Of a stretch of DNA of 64,000 nucleotides, positions 49,273-57,315 are shown piece after piece. Under the pieces are notes generated by a model. It was not told where the DNA came from, ran no database searches, and was given only the letters and a program-made list of their open reading frames with translations. The position numbers were made by a program, and so were the translations under genes. Positions within the stretch are counted from its first letter, which is position 1. Every line of letters starts with the position of its first letter. Source of the DNA: Yersinia hibernica (GTDB lineage Bacteria > Pseudomonadota > Gammaproteobacteria > Enterobacterales > Enterobacteriaceae); the NCBI RefSeq assembly GCF_004124235.1, contig NZ_CP032487.1, positions 558,001 to 622,000 of the forward strand, read 5' to 3'.

Positions 49273-49722
49273 ATGACACAACACACCCTCATCCTGGCTA
49301 ACGAGCCACAGTTGATTATCACCGCTACAGCTGTACCCGATGAACAACGTATCGGCTTCTGGCCACAACACTTTGGTTCTATTGCGCAGTGGATAACGCT
49401 GGAACCACGTATTTTCGCCTGGATGGACCGCTTCTGTGATGAGTACAGCGGTGGTATCTGGTCCTTTTACACGCTCAGCAATGGCGGCGCGTTTATGGCC
49501 CCTGATGCTGACGTTGACGATAAATTGCATCTGTTCAACGGCATGAACGGCAATGGTGCGCAAATGAGCGTGGAAGCTGCAGGTATCGCAGTCTGCCTGA
49601 TTGAATACAGCCATCACGCCTGTCGCACCGAATGCGATGCCATGACTGAACACTATTACCGACTGCGGGATTACGCTCTGCAGCACCCTGAATCCCATGC
49701 CATTCTTGCCATCATTGATTAA
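49273..49722 (+). CDS. ArdB/KlcA family antirestriction protein
   Basis: This 149-residue protein starts MTQHTLILANEP at 49273 with the site cggaga; the longer frame from 49174 is not in the family. It has the ArdB/KlcA core RIGFWPQHFGSIAQWITLEP (about residues 23-42), MDRFCDEYSGGIWSFYTLSN (about 47-66) and GGAFMAPDADVDDKLHLFNG. ArdB proteins relieve type I restriction in vivo, probably by direct interaction. Its presence on an element that itself carries DISARM and a methyltransferase fits protection of the element during transfer into a restricting host. Confidence 0.88.
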   Translation: MTQHTLILANEPQLIITATAVPDEQRIGFWPQHFGSIAQWITLEPRIFAWMDRFCDEYSGGIWSFYTLSNGGAFMAPDADVDDKLHLFNGMNGNGAQMSVEAAGIAVCLIEYSHHACRTECDAMTEHYYRLRDYALQHPESHAILAIID

Positions 49723-49733
49723 GGGGTTTTGTC

Positions 49734-50213
49734 ATGGAGAAACAACTGACTCTCTTTACACCGGAGCTGCCATTGACCTCACTGCGCACCATCAAACGAG
49801 CCCTGAGTCTGCTTGACCAGCACCTGCGCGAACCCGGTGTGGCGTTTACTTCCACGCAGGCTGCTCGCGACTGGCTCAGGCTGAAGATGGGAACCCTTGA
49901 GCGCGAAGAATTTATCGTGCTGTACCTCAATAACCAGAACCAGTTGCTTGCCCACGAAACGCTTTTTACCGGCACCCTCAGCCACACTGAAGTTCATCCC
50001 CGCGAGGTGGTGAAACGCGCCCTGTACTTTAACGCTGCAGCAGTGATATTTGCCCATAACCACCCCTCAGGAGAGGTTGCTCCGAGCCAGGCAGACAAAG
50101 CCATCACCCAACGGCTGGTACAGGCGTTGATGCTGGTGGAGATCCGGGTCCCCGACCACCTGATAGTCGGCGGCAGGCAAATATTCTCATTCGCCGAACA
50201 TGGTCTTCTTTAA
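49734..50213 (+). CDS. RadC-like JAB/MPN protein (YkfG/YeeS type)
   Basis: This 159-residue protein has the full JAMM metalloprotease-like motif: Glu in LEREEFIVLYLNNQNQLLA, then AAAVIFAHNHPSGEVAPSQA and the following Asp (about residues 102-122), and ends VPDHLIVGGRQIFSFAEHGL. It is the short, cassette-borne RadC form without the N-terminal helix-hairpin-helix. The catalytic role and substrate are unknown. The gene overlaps no neighbour, being 11 bases after the antirestriction gene and 13 bases before the antitoxin gene. Confidence 0.9.
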   Translation: MEKQLTLFTPELPLTSLRTIKRALSLLDQHLREPGVAFTSTQAARDWLRLKMGTLEREEFIVLYLNNQNQLLAHETLFTGTLSHTEVHPREVVKRALYFNAAAVIFAHNHPSGEVAPSQADKAITQRLVQALMLVEIRVPDHLIVGGRQIFSFAEHGLL

Positions 50214-50226
50214 CAGGAATAAAATT

Positions 50227-50562
50227 ATGTATAAAGACGCTACACCAACCTGGGGGCTTAGACGAGATATCACTCCGTGTTTCGGAGCCCGACTGGTGCA
50301 GGAAGGTCATCGCCTGCATTTTCTGGCTAACCGGGCAGGATTCACCGGCTCATTCAGTGAGGTGCAGACCTTACAACTGAATGAAGCCTTCCCGCATTTT
50401 GTCGCATATCTGGAGCTGATGCTGCTCTCCTGCGAGCTGAATCCCCGGTACGCGCACTGTGTCACACTGTACCGTAACGGGTTGACTTGTGAAGCAGATA
50501 CGCTGGGCAGTCATGGGCACGTGTATATGGCAATTTATCCCTCAAATCAGGTTAAAGACTGA
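50227..50562 (+). CDS. cbeA: CbeA (YeeU/YafW/YfjZ) type IV antitoxin
   Basis: This 111-residue antitoxin starts MYKDATPTWGLRRDITPCFG at 50227 and has the family core ARLVQEGHRLHFLANRAGFT and LNEAFPHFVAYLELMLLSCE. Type IV antitoxins of this group do not bind the toxin but stabilise the cytoskeletal polymers FtsZ and MreB that the toxin attacks. It is followed by the toxin gene 67 bases on. A longer frame from 50200 overlaps the radC-like gene and is not supported. Confidence 0.92.
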   Translation: MYKDATPTWGLRRDITPCFGARLVQEGHRLHFLANRAGFTGSFSEVQTLQLNEAFPHFVAYLELMLLSCELNPRYAHCVTLYRNGLTCEADTLGSHGHVYMAIYPSNQVKD

Positions 50563-50629
50563 TCTTCAGCAGCATCTCAGCTTTGTAAGCCTTCAAATCT
50601 TCCGTTCCTTTATTTAAGAGACTCAACAT

Positions 50630-50950
50630 ATGCAAATCTCAACTGTACCGGCCACGATGCCGGTTTCGTCACGCCTGTCGCCCGTGCAGGTCTGGCAGCA
50701 ATTGTTAACGTATCTGCTGGAGCACCATTACGGCCTGACGCTCAACGACACACCATTCCATGATGATGCGGCCATCAAGGAACATATCGAGGCGGGTATC
50801 ACGCTTGCTGATGCGGTGAATTTCCTGGTGGAACGTTATGAACTGGTACGCACTGATCGCAAGGGGTTTACGTGGCAGGAGCAGACACCATTTGTAACCG
50901 CTACAGATATTCTCAGAGCCAGAAGAGCTACCGGGCTGATGAATAAGTAA
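50630..50950 (+). CDS. cbtA: CbtA (YeeV/YkfI/YpjF) type IV toxin
   Basis: This 106-residue toxin inhibits FtsZ and MreB polymerisation in the cytosol. It has the family block [20 protein letters not shown] (about residues 17-36), then [20 protein letters not shown] and [20 protein letters not shown], and ends [14 protein letters not shown]. The length is slightly short of the 113-124 usual in E. coli because of a compact C-terminus, but no part looks missing. It pairs with cbeA upstream. A terminator hairpin follows about 60 bases on. Confidence 0.92.
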   Translation: MQISTVPATMPVSSRLSPVQVWQQLLTYLLEHHYGLTLNDTPFHDDAAIKEHIEAGITLADAVNFLVERYELVRTDRKGFTWQEQTPFVTATDILRARRATGLMNK

Positions 50951-51011
50951 ATTCTGCGAGCTTCATTCCTGATTTTTACCTACGCGCTTTCTACTCTTCT
51001 TATTCATCGCA

Positions 51012-51043
51012 TAACACGCCTGCCACTTACGGCAGGCGTGTTT
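51012..51043 (+). terminator. Terminator after the cbtA operon
   Basis: The arms aacacgcctgcc and ggcaggcgtgtt form a 12-pair stem followed by TTTGCTTTTA. Confidence 0.75.
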
Positions 51044-51220
51044 GCTTTTATGGATAATTGACGATGCAAACAGAACCCGAGGTATTAAGCGAATTCAACG
51101 AACGGATGAATGATATTTTGGAGAAGCATTAATCGGGGATGCTGTCATCATGTTAGAATCTGGTTGGATCAACTCCTTGGTTTTGCCCCGATTCGAGTCC
51201 CAAAATCAATGATTTAATGT

Positions 51221-51240
51221 GTTGGTATCGATGTTGGTAC
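51221..51240 (+). repeat. Right-end integrase arm-site-like direct repeats
   Basis: GTTGGTATCGATGTTGGTAC carries two direct copies of GTTGGTA 12 bases apart, the same heptamer that occurs upstream of the integrase. It lies 60 bases inside attR, as expected for the P-arm of attP. Confidence 0.55.
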
Positions 51241-51299
51241 ATTATCCGGATGTTATTTTTTATTTCTTTTAAATCAAAGGATTAATCATTATGTGCGAG

Positions 51300-51323
51300 T
51301 CCGGCCTTCGCACCATTAGTATG
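51300..51323 (+). repeat. attR: right attachment site of the island
   Basis: TCCGGCCTTCGCACCATTAGTATG matches attL except for one missing G. The sequence after it (gcctgaaatccag and ggttcgataatgctt) also parallels the leuX-int region, showing that a second, related island was attached here. Confidence 0.75.
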
Positions 51324-51515
51324 AAAATCAAGTCACCGCAGGGTGGCTTTTTTTTGCCTGAAATCCAGTCCCCGCAAGGCTTTACCCCGCTTTTCAGTCA
51401 ACCGACGTCAATCTGAGTTACCCCACATCAACATGCTTGTGAGTATAGAATCGAGTATATATGCTGGTTCGATAATGCTTATATACTCACGGCAGCATAT
51501 GGAAGGAATACCATC

Positions 51516-51760
51516 ATGGCCCTGACTGATACCAAGGTGCGTTCGGCAAAACCTGAAGCAAAGGAATACTCGCTAGTAGACGGCGATGGCATGTTTTTGT
51601 TGATACACCCTAACGGCTCCAAATATTGGCGCTTCCGTTTCCGCTTCGGTGGTAAACGGAAGCTGCAGGTTTAATCCCGTCAGGCTCTCGCCATTCTAAA
51701 AAAGATCAAAAGCATGAGTGAAAACACGGTGAACAAGGCTCTACGAGTTATGGGGTATGT
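51516..51760 (+). pseudogene. Truncated second P4-type integrase
   Basis: The ATG at 51516 opens MALTDTKVRSAKPEAKEYSL and continues as the integrase DUF4102 domain to GGKRKLQV, where a TAA at 51672-51674 closes a 52-codon frame. At 51676-51760 the sequence resumes as the catalytic region fragment SRQALAILKKIKSMSENTVN and KALRVMGY, which in the intact integrase lies some 220 residues later. An internal deletion of about 0.7 kb therefore removed the core-binding domain, and the 3' end is lost. Confidence 0.85.
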
Positions 51761-51781
51761 GTTATCCAACAACTAGAGACA

Positions 51782-52000
51782 TTAGCAGCAATCTACCATG
51801 TCTATTGAGTAATTGGCGTAAATCTTAAAGGGGTAGGTGTCATCAATAATTGGGGCCAAAAGATTATTTTTCGGCTTGGTGCTCATCATCTCAATAGGAT
51901 TGAAGTCGCAAGGATTGTGACTCAGCCCCGCGAGATGCCGGATCAGTCCAACGTTAACCAGATAGTAGAAAATACCGACATTGCCCTTGAGTTGGAGCAT
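51782..52000 (-). pseudogene. Possible IS630-like transposase scrap
   Basis: A 72-residue frame contains LSHNPCDFNPIEMMSTKPKN, which resembles the late IS630 catalytic block YSPDxNPIExxxxKxK with degenerate residues. No intact domain or terminal repeats are seen. The identification rests on this one segment. The sequence from 52001 to 52333 shows nothing I can name. Confidence 0.3.
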
Positions 52001-52333
52001 ATGTGATATGCCAGATTTGGGAAAGGTACTGTCTCCCGAGAAGATCAGAATATTGTCCCCCTGACGTTGGAAGGTTGCCCAAATTTTCTTTGTTGCAGGG
52101 AATCTGGATAATTTCTAGTTCCAATTCGGGGGCTTTCAGCGGAAACGCGTTCAAAATGATTGTCACCATTCCGTAAGGACAATCCGCCGTCATAACTTTG
52201 TTTTTACATGATATAACCCCTTTTCGCCGAATTGCAGGCACGTGTTCTCTGTCCCTTGAGGGCTGATATTGATGCAAGCAGTGGGGGGAAATCGTGCGGT
52301 GAGATTAGTGCCGATTAATGACTAAATAAGGGA

Positions 52334-52440
52334 TTATTGACGGGATTGGGCGATGCGTTCATTTAACCAGTTTTCTACCTCGCTTTATAGCCATCGAGAT
52401 TGGGAAATAAGCCATCTTTAATCAGTTTGTAAAACCACTG
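52334..52440 (-). pseudogene. AlpA regulator remnant
   Basis: Leftward, WFYKLIKDGLFPNLDGYKAR aligns with the AlpA segment WFYKLIQDGAFPKPIKLGR, then a frameshift leads to EVENWLNERIAQSRQ and a stop. It is the decayed equivalent of the alpA gene at 42.9 kb and marks the far end of the second island wreck. Confidence 0.7.
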
Positions 52441-52755
52441 CACTTCACTTGATTATTAAGTAGTAAAGTTAATGGATTGGCGCGGGATGAGCGGCTCCCC
52501 CTATGGCAAGTGATTCTTGCTCTGCGGGTGGAGCCGTGAATTATGGATAAACTTCCCCGATGAAGCCCTGGTGAGGCGATATCAGCATTTGCAGACGGAG
52601 CATGAGAATAAAGATTACCATTACAAAATATATTGGTATTTTTAGCTCCGTCACAATAAATATAAACACTTAACATGATGGTGGGAACGGGTGAAAACCA
52701 CTCTTGTAACACTTAAAGGAAAATGATATTACAAGCAGTTGTGATAAATTAATTT

Positions 52756-52920
52756 GTACCCGTCATTTTTCGCGATACAGGTGTGTTGGCTGTGTTCAAA
52801 TCTGCTTCGGGCAGATTTGTCACCCCAATAACAGGCTTCTGTAAGCTATTAGGATTGTGAACCTCAGCTTACGGGCCAGCACTTAGCTGTCTTCCTGTAT
52901 CTCGAAATTTATAGGGAGTA
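52756..52920 (-). repeat. ERIC-like dispersed repeat
   Basis: Read leftward, the segment has TAGCTTACAGAAGCCTG and TTGGGGTGA, matching the ERIC core AGCTTACATAAGTAAGTGACTGGGGTGA. Outer arms TCGAGATACAGGAAGACAGC and GCCAACACACCTG, then TGACGGGTA, are as in Yersinia copies. It is a diverged copy, placed just before the acetyltransferase gene, where a transcript would fold into a long hairpin. Confidence 0.65.
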
Positions 52921-52961
52921 TTGCGGTTTTAACTATTAAAATAGGAAGGTACGTTTCGAAA

Positions 52962-53372
52962 ATGAATATCAACGTTACAGATAAACCTAATCCGCAGGAT
53001 GAAGAGTATGTTATTGATGGCCTTTGGGCTCACAATGATAAAACCCAGACTGTAGATATTCACCCGCTTTTTTTAACAGTGACTGACGACGACAGTAAAA
53101 TAGTTGCAGGCTTGGTTGCCAGAACATGGTGGGGTGGGCTTGAAATTCAGTATCTATGGGTCAGTGACGAATATCGTAAAAGCGGCTACGGCCGTCAGCT
53201 AATGGAAAAAGCGGAAGAAGAAGCGGTGAAACGCGGATGCCACATGGCTTATGTCGATACTTTCGATTTTCAGGCCAAAGGCTTTTACGAGAAATTAGGT
53301 TACCGTGCATATGGCAATTTAGGCGGGTATGCCAAAAAGCATACGCGACACTATCTGGCAAAAGAAATTTAA
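52962..53372 (+). CDS. GNAT family N-acetyltransferase
   Basis: This 136-residue acyltransferase shows the GNAT order: SKIVAGLVARTWWGGLEIQY (about residues 45-64), then the acetyl-CoA loop EYRKSGYGRQLMEKAEEEAV (about 70-89, R-x-x-G-x-G) and AYVDTFDFQAKGFYEKLGYR (about 96-115). It begins MNINVTDKPNPQDEEYVIDG and is of usual length. It is followed 25 bases on by a LuxR-type regulator gene read in the same direction, so the two may be co-transcribed. Substrate unknown. Confidence 0.88.
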   Translation: MNINVTDKPNPQDEEYVIDGLWAHNDKTQTVDIHPLFLTVTDDDSKIVAGLVARTWWGGLEIQYLWVSDEYRKSGYGRQLMEKAEEEAVKRGCHMAYVDTFDFQAKGFYEKLGYRAYGNLGGYAKKHTRHYLAKEI

Positions 53373-53397
53373 CCCATTTCTCATCGGCGAGGTTGCT

Positions 53398-54087
53398 ATG
53401 GATTTGCCCGATAAAAATAATGAAACTTATTTCAAGGGCCTGATTGCCATGATGGAACACTTAAGTGAGCCATGGGGCATTAAAGATCTGAACTCCCGCC
53501 ACATATATATGAATAAGGCCGCTTACCTTTATACTAATACTCCGTTGAGTTTTGAAGTCGAAGGGAAGATGGACCATGAGTTTCCTGGAAATTGGACTGA
53601 ATTTGCACCTGATTTGATAGAGCATGACAAACGGACAGAAGAAACGCAGGATCGAGTTACTGTAATAGAAACCCATTATTGGTATGGGAAAAATACTCTG
53701 ACCCCCTTTATCAGCGAAAAACTGCCCGTTTATAACGACAAAAAAGAAGTTATTGGTGTGATGTGGAATGCTAAACCATTTAATACTTTATCCCCACTAA
53801 AATATATCAATCAACAAAAACCCAGTATTCTGACAACTGAAGTTAATAACAGTATTTTCACTCGAGCTGAGCTTGACGTTATATTTTTAATGTTGCAAAG
53901 ACTTTCTGTTAAAGAGATTGCGAAGATATATAACATCAGCACTAAAACGATAGAAAACAGAATATATACAATTTATCAAAAATCTGATGTCCACTCGCTG
54001 CAACAGTTTGAGGAGTTTTGCAAATTTGCGCATTTGGATAATTACATTCCCGATCGGCTGGTGGCAAAAGGAATCCAGTTTATCTGA
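53398..54087 (+). CDS. PAS-like/LuxR-type transcriptional regulator
   Basis: The start at 53398 (MDLPDKNNETYFKGLIAMME) has a GCGAGG site and gives 229 residues. The N-terminal 150 residues look like a PAS-4 sensor (PWGIKDLNSRHIYMNKAAYL; LPVYNDKKEVIGVMWNAKPF). The C-terminal LuxR helix-turn-helix is FTRAELDVIFLMLQRLSVKE followed by IAKIYNISTKTIENRIYTIY (about 164-203). This layout is common in small Enterobacterales regulators of nearby metabolic genes. It lies between the acetyltransferase and a permease gene 20 bases downstream, so control of that permease is likely but not shown. Confidence 0.82.
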   Translation: MDLPDKNNETYFKGLIAMMEHLSEPWGIKDLNSRHIYMNKAAYLYTNTPLSFEVEGKMDHEFPGNWTEFAPDLIEHDKRTEETQDRVTVIETHYWYGKNTLTPFISEKLPVYNDKKEVIGVMWNAKPFNTLSPLKYINQQKPSILTTEVNNSIFTRAELDVIFLMLQRLSVKEIAKIYNISTKTIENRIYTIYQKSDVHSLQQFEEFCKFAHLDNYIPDRLVAKGIQFI

Positions 54088-54107
54088 ACAACAAGGTACA
54101 CTTTATC

Positions 54108-55415
54108 GTGATCAAAATTGAAGATTATCCATTAAGCAGGGTGCCACAGGATAAAAGAGTTTCATTTTTAAGTGTTGCTATTGTTCATATGGGGATGCTG
54201 ACCGCGCTGGATCAATTTATGCTCGGTGCTGTACTCGGTAACTCTATGACACTGACTGATGCGTTTACTGCAATTCTTATCGGCAGCATAATATTTGGTG
54301 TGGTGACTTACGGGCTTGGATTGGCGGGGATGCGTGAGGGTATTTCTGGCAGCTTATTGGCCCGTTGGTGTGGCTTTGGGCGCTTAGGGTCAGTATTAAT
54401 TGGGGTTGTGGTGGCAATTAGCCTACTCGGTTGGTTTGGCATTCAAAATGCTATTTTCGCTAAATCACTTGATTTTGCTTTGGGCCATAAACTCGGATTT
54501 GGATTCGCGGCGGCTTTATCGGGGAGCCTGCTGACTATCTTGGTCGCGTTTGGTTTTAAAGCATTGCGCATTGCCGCCCGAATTGCCGTGCCGATGTTTA
54601 TTCTGTTGGTGGCTTATATCTCAATTAGCACCTTGTCCGGCCATAATTTGAATGAAATTATTCAGTTGCTCCCGCCTGGTGAATCGTTATCTGTCAGCGC
54701 GGGTATTACAATCGTGGTCGGTGGGGCGATTGTGGCGAGCCTAATGACGCCAGATCTGACGCGCTATTCCCAAAACGGCAAGCATGTGCTTGGCGTAACA
54801 ATATTTACTATCGTGGCTGGCGAATTTATTGTTAATGGGTTAGCAATCTTGATTGCTAAAACTCTCGGGACGGCTGACGTCGTGACTATCATGTCCCAAG
54901 CCGCTGGTGGTGTGGGTTTGCTGGTTGTGGTGTTCTCCACTTTAAGGGTCAATGACCTTAACCTGTACTCATCTTCACTCGGCATAGTTAATGCAGTCGA
55001 AGGGCTGACGGGCAAAAAACTGAAGTATTTATCAACCACTTTGGTCATTGGTGTGCTGGGTACCACATTGTCGGTACTCGGGATACTTGACCGGTTTGTC
55101 GATTTCCTAACCGTGCTTGGCGTGGTATTCCCACCGATTATTGGCATCATGTTGGTGGATTATTACGTGTTGCGCTCTCATCGCAAAATCCTGGATAAAA
55201 GTCGACAGGAGGGAATATTGCCTGATGATTCGCAAACACCGGTTATTGGCTGGGCCGCGATTATTGCCAGTATTGTCGGCAGTATTATTGGGCTGGTGAC
55301 CGAGTGGGGGATTCCGACACTTAATTCACTGGTTGCTGCCAGTGTTATTTATTGGGTATTCAAAGTCGTGGTTAGACGTAATCAAAAACCAGTTGAATCA
55401 GAAGAAATGGTTTAA
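54108..55415 (+). CDS. NCS1-family nucleobase/cytosine permease
   Basis: This 435-residue integral membrane protein starts with GTG at 54108 (MIKIEDYPLSRVPQDKRVSF), 20 bases after the regulator gene. About 12 membrane segments are seen, with the NCS1 N-terminal pattern (AIVHMGMLTALDQFMLGAVL; GSIIFGVVTYGLGLAGMREG) and the central PDLTRYSQNGKHVLGV (about residues 210-225). It is likely a proton- or sodium-coupled importer of cytosine, purines or related compounds, like CodB. The gene is alone before a hairpin terminator. The exact substrate is not evident. Confidence 0.85.
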   Translation: MIKIEDYPLSRVPQDKRVSFLSVAIVHMGMLTALDQFMLGAVLGNSMTLTDAFTAILIGSIIFGVVTYGLGLAGMREGISGSLLARWCGFGRLGSVLIGVVVAISLLGWFGIQNAIFAKSLDFALGHKLGFGFAAALSGSLLTILVAFGFKALRIAARIAVPMFILLVAYISISTLSGHNLNEIIQLLPPGESLSVSAGITIVVGGAIVASLMTPDLTRYSQNGKHVLGVTIFTIVAGEFIVNGLAILIAKTLGTADVVTIMSQAAGGVGLLVVVFSTLRVNDLNLYSSSLGIVNAVEGLTGKKLKYLSTTLVIGVLGTTLSVLGILDRFVDFLTVLGVVFPPIIGIMLVDYYVLRSHRKILDKSRQEGILPDDSQTPVIGWAAIIASIVGSIIGLVTEWGIPTLNSLVAASVIYWVFKVVVRRNQKPVESEEMV

Positions 55416-55434
55416 TTTCCGGTTAAATAATATA

Positions 55435-55462
55435 AATACTCCCCCGAAGTATGGGGAGTATT
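55435..55462. terminator. Bidirectional terminator between the permease and DUF2501 genes
   Basis: The arms aatactcccc and ggggagtatt around a short loop lie between the converging 3' ends of the permease gene and the leftward DUF2501 gene. Confidence 0.7.
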
Positions 55463-55478
55463 GTTACCCTTCATTTCA

Positions 55479-55961
55479 TTATTTCAACAAGAATGACTGA
55501 CCCTGTTTCAGCACTAAATCACAGGCTTTGGTTTTAATTTTTTCCGTGATTTGCTCGCTGCCCAAGTCGTTCAAATTCAGGTTCTTCCCATCACCGGTTT
55601 TTAGCAATCCACCAAGGCCTTCTTGATAGTCCTGACTCTTGGCATTCTCAGTGCTAGTGATCCCCAATTTACTCATTAATTGATCTTTAATTGCCGTCGT
55701 GCCGTTGGCTGACAACACATTATTTTGAACGCAATACTGCAAAATACCCGCCGCATTGGTCATCGTGCTGGCACTCAATGCTTTATCGCCGCCATTGAGT
55801 AAACCGGTCAACGATGACAGTGAAGATGAGCTATCACCTGACTTACTATACTGATCCGCTGCACTTTTTACTGAGTCTAATAAGCTGTTTGCGTTAGCTG
55901 AGCCAGCCAGTAATGTGGTGGAAAAAGTCAAAGCCAGCACCAGGCGATGAGTCGTGTTCAT
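55479..55961 (-). CDS. DUF2501 family secreted protein (YjjA-like)
   Basis: This 160-residue protein has a signal peptide (MNTTHRLVLALTFSTTLLAG, cut after SANA) and is serine/asparagine-rich. The core is LDSVKSAADQYSKSGDSSSS, then AGILQYCVQNNVLSANGTTA and IKDQLMSKLGI, with a Cys pair (YCVQN and ACDLV) that may form a disulphide near residues 74 and 149. It belongs to the DUF2501 family, of which E. coli YjjA is a member. The function is unknown, and location is periplasmic or extracellular by the signal. Confidence 0.85.
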   Translation of the reverse strand: MNTTHRLVLALTFSTTLLAGSANANSLLDSVKSAADQYSKSGDSSSSLSSLTGLLNGGDKALSASTMTNAAGILQYCVQNNVLSANGTTAIKDQLMSKLGITSTENAKSQDYQEGLGGLLKTGDGKNLNLNDLGSEQITEKIKTKACDLVLKQGQSFLLK

Positions 55962-56195
55962 AAAAACTCCTATTTGACTGTGGGGGAACAGTTCTGGATT
56001 AGCGAAATCATTATCTTCGGCGCTAAGAATAGCGCAATAGCGGAATTTTACTGATAGGTGTTATCTGATAATGTAGATATTTATCGTCAGCATCTCTTTG
56101 AGTTTGATGGCTGAATCGGTGAGTTGACTCTCTCGTCATGCTAGTGTTTTATAGCATTTATCTGAATGGACTGTTATTTATTTTAAAGGACTGTT

Positions 56196-57122
56196 ATGCG
56201 CCAGTTATTTCTGCTGCTTTTTGTTCCCCTCTCATTATTTACCACATCAGTTTTGGCGATGGATTGCAGTAAAGCTAGCACACTGACTGAGAAAAATATC
56301 TGTGCCAGCAGCCAGCTACTGCAGTTGGATGCTGTGTTGAATAAAGATTATCAATCCTATTATATTCAACAGCAAAACAAAGCGGCAGCTAAGCAGCAGC
56401 AATTGGCTTGGCTAAAAGAACGTGACCAATGCCAAGATGAAATCTGCCTAAGTAATAGCATGATTAGTCGGATTAAAATGCTATCTGGCAGTGGCAATGT
56501 CTCTATTATTAAAGGGGCTTCTGAGCAGTGGGATTTTATTCTGAGTGTCGCGGGGTGTAATAATGATAAATCCTATTCAACCTGCGAAGGGGCGGGGGCG
56601 TTAGATATTTTCAAAAAAAATAGAGGCGATTTATTTCAACGGATTGCGATGGAAAATATCTTTATCGAGTTGGATACCAAAGGTAAAGCAACCGCTAATT
56701 TAATCGAGCTATATGGTGAGAATAACAGTGGGTTGGTTATCGAGGATATTAATTTTGATAATCATGATGATATCGCTTTGCGTAATGGAAATAGTGGCGC
56801 TTATGGCGGCCCATCCTATGACATTTATCTCTTTGATGTGGCCAAACAGCAATTTCGCATCAATGACAGCCTGACAGAACTGGCAAGTTCTAATTTGGGT
56901 TTATTCAGTGTTGATAAAAAGATGAAAACACTCAGCACTTTCACCAAAAGCGGGTGCTGCTGGCATCAATCTTCAACTTATCAGCTCGCCGATAATAAAC
57001 CGACCCTGATTGAGGAAGTGACCGAAGCTTATTCAGGTGATGGTGAATTCGTGATACTGACGACCCGCGAATGGGTAAACGGTAAATGGAAAGTGACCGA
57101 GACGAAACAAAAGGCTGAATAA
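56196..57122 (+). CDS. LprI-domain secreted protein
   Basis: This 308-residue protein has a signal peptide (MRQLFLLLFVPLSLFTTSVL, cut after LAM/LAMD near residue 22). An LprI-like N-terminal domain follows with four cysteines: MDCSKASTLTEKNICASSQL and DQCQDEICLSNSMISRIKML (about residues 22-93). The C-terminal 200 residues resemble XAC2610-type repeats (LVIEDINFDNHDDIALRNGN; GAYGGPSYDIYLFDVAKQQF, an acidic calcium-like loop at about 185-195). The LprI domain is known as a lysozyme inhibitor in mycobacteria; that role here is inference. It stands alone, rightward. Confidence 0.75.
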   Translation: MRQLFLLLFVPLSLFTTSVLAMDCSKASTLTEKNICASSQLLQLDAVLNKDYQSYYIQQQNKAAAKQQQLAWLKERDQCQDEICLSNSMISRIKMLSGSGNVSIIKGASEQWDFILSVAGCNNDKSYSTCEGAGALDIFKKNRGDLFQRIAMENIFIELDTKGKATANLIELYGENNSGLVIEDINFDNHDDIALRNGNSGAYGGPSYDIYLFDVAKQQFRINDSLTELASSNLGLFSVDKKMKTLSTFTKSGCCWHQSSTYQLADNKPTLIEEVTEAYSGDGEFVILTTREWVNGKWKVTETKQKAE

Positions 57123-57315
57123 AATGTGGGCTGGCGAGGTGAGCAGCCAGTTTATCTATGGCCGCTTATTTGATTGCGTTATTTTGAGCCACTGCTAGCC
57201 GCAGCTCTATTATTCCATTGGCGGCTAACTTGGTTGCAATGAGGTCAGTAATAAGGCCAGCAGTGTGTCAATTTATTGAGTTCTTTGCGTCTGTGGTGAC
57301 CAGAAAACGATTATG

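Noticed and set aside
51064..51132. 22-residue frame after the cbtA terminator
   Set aside because: It is too short to judge and lies beyond the terminator; it may be the tail of a gene that once followed cbtA.
51954..52277. 107-residue leftward frame in the second island wreck
   Set aside because: No recognisable domain and no ribosome site; the region is degraded sequence.
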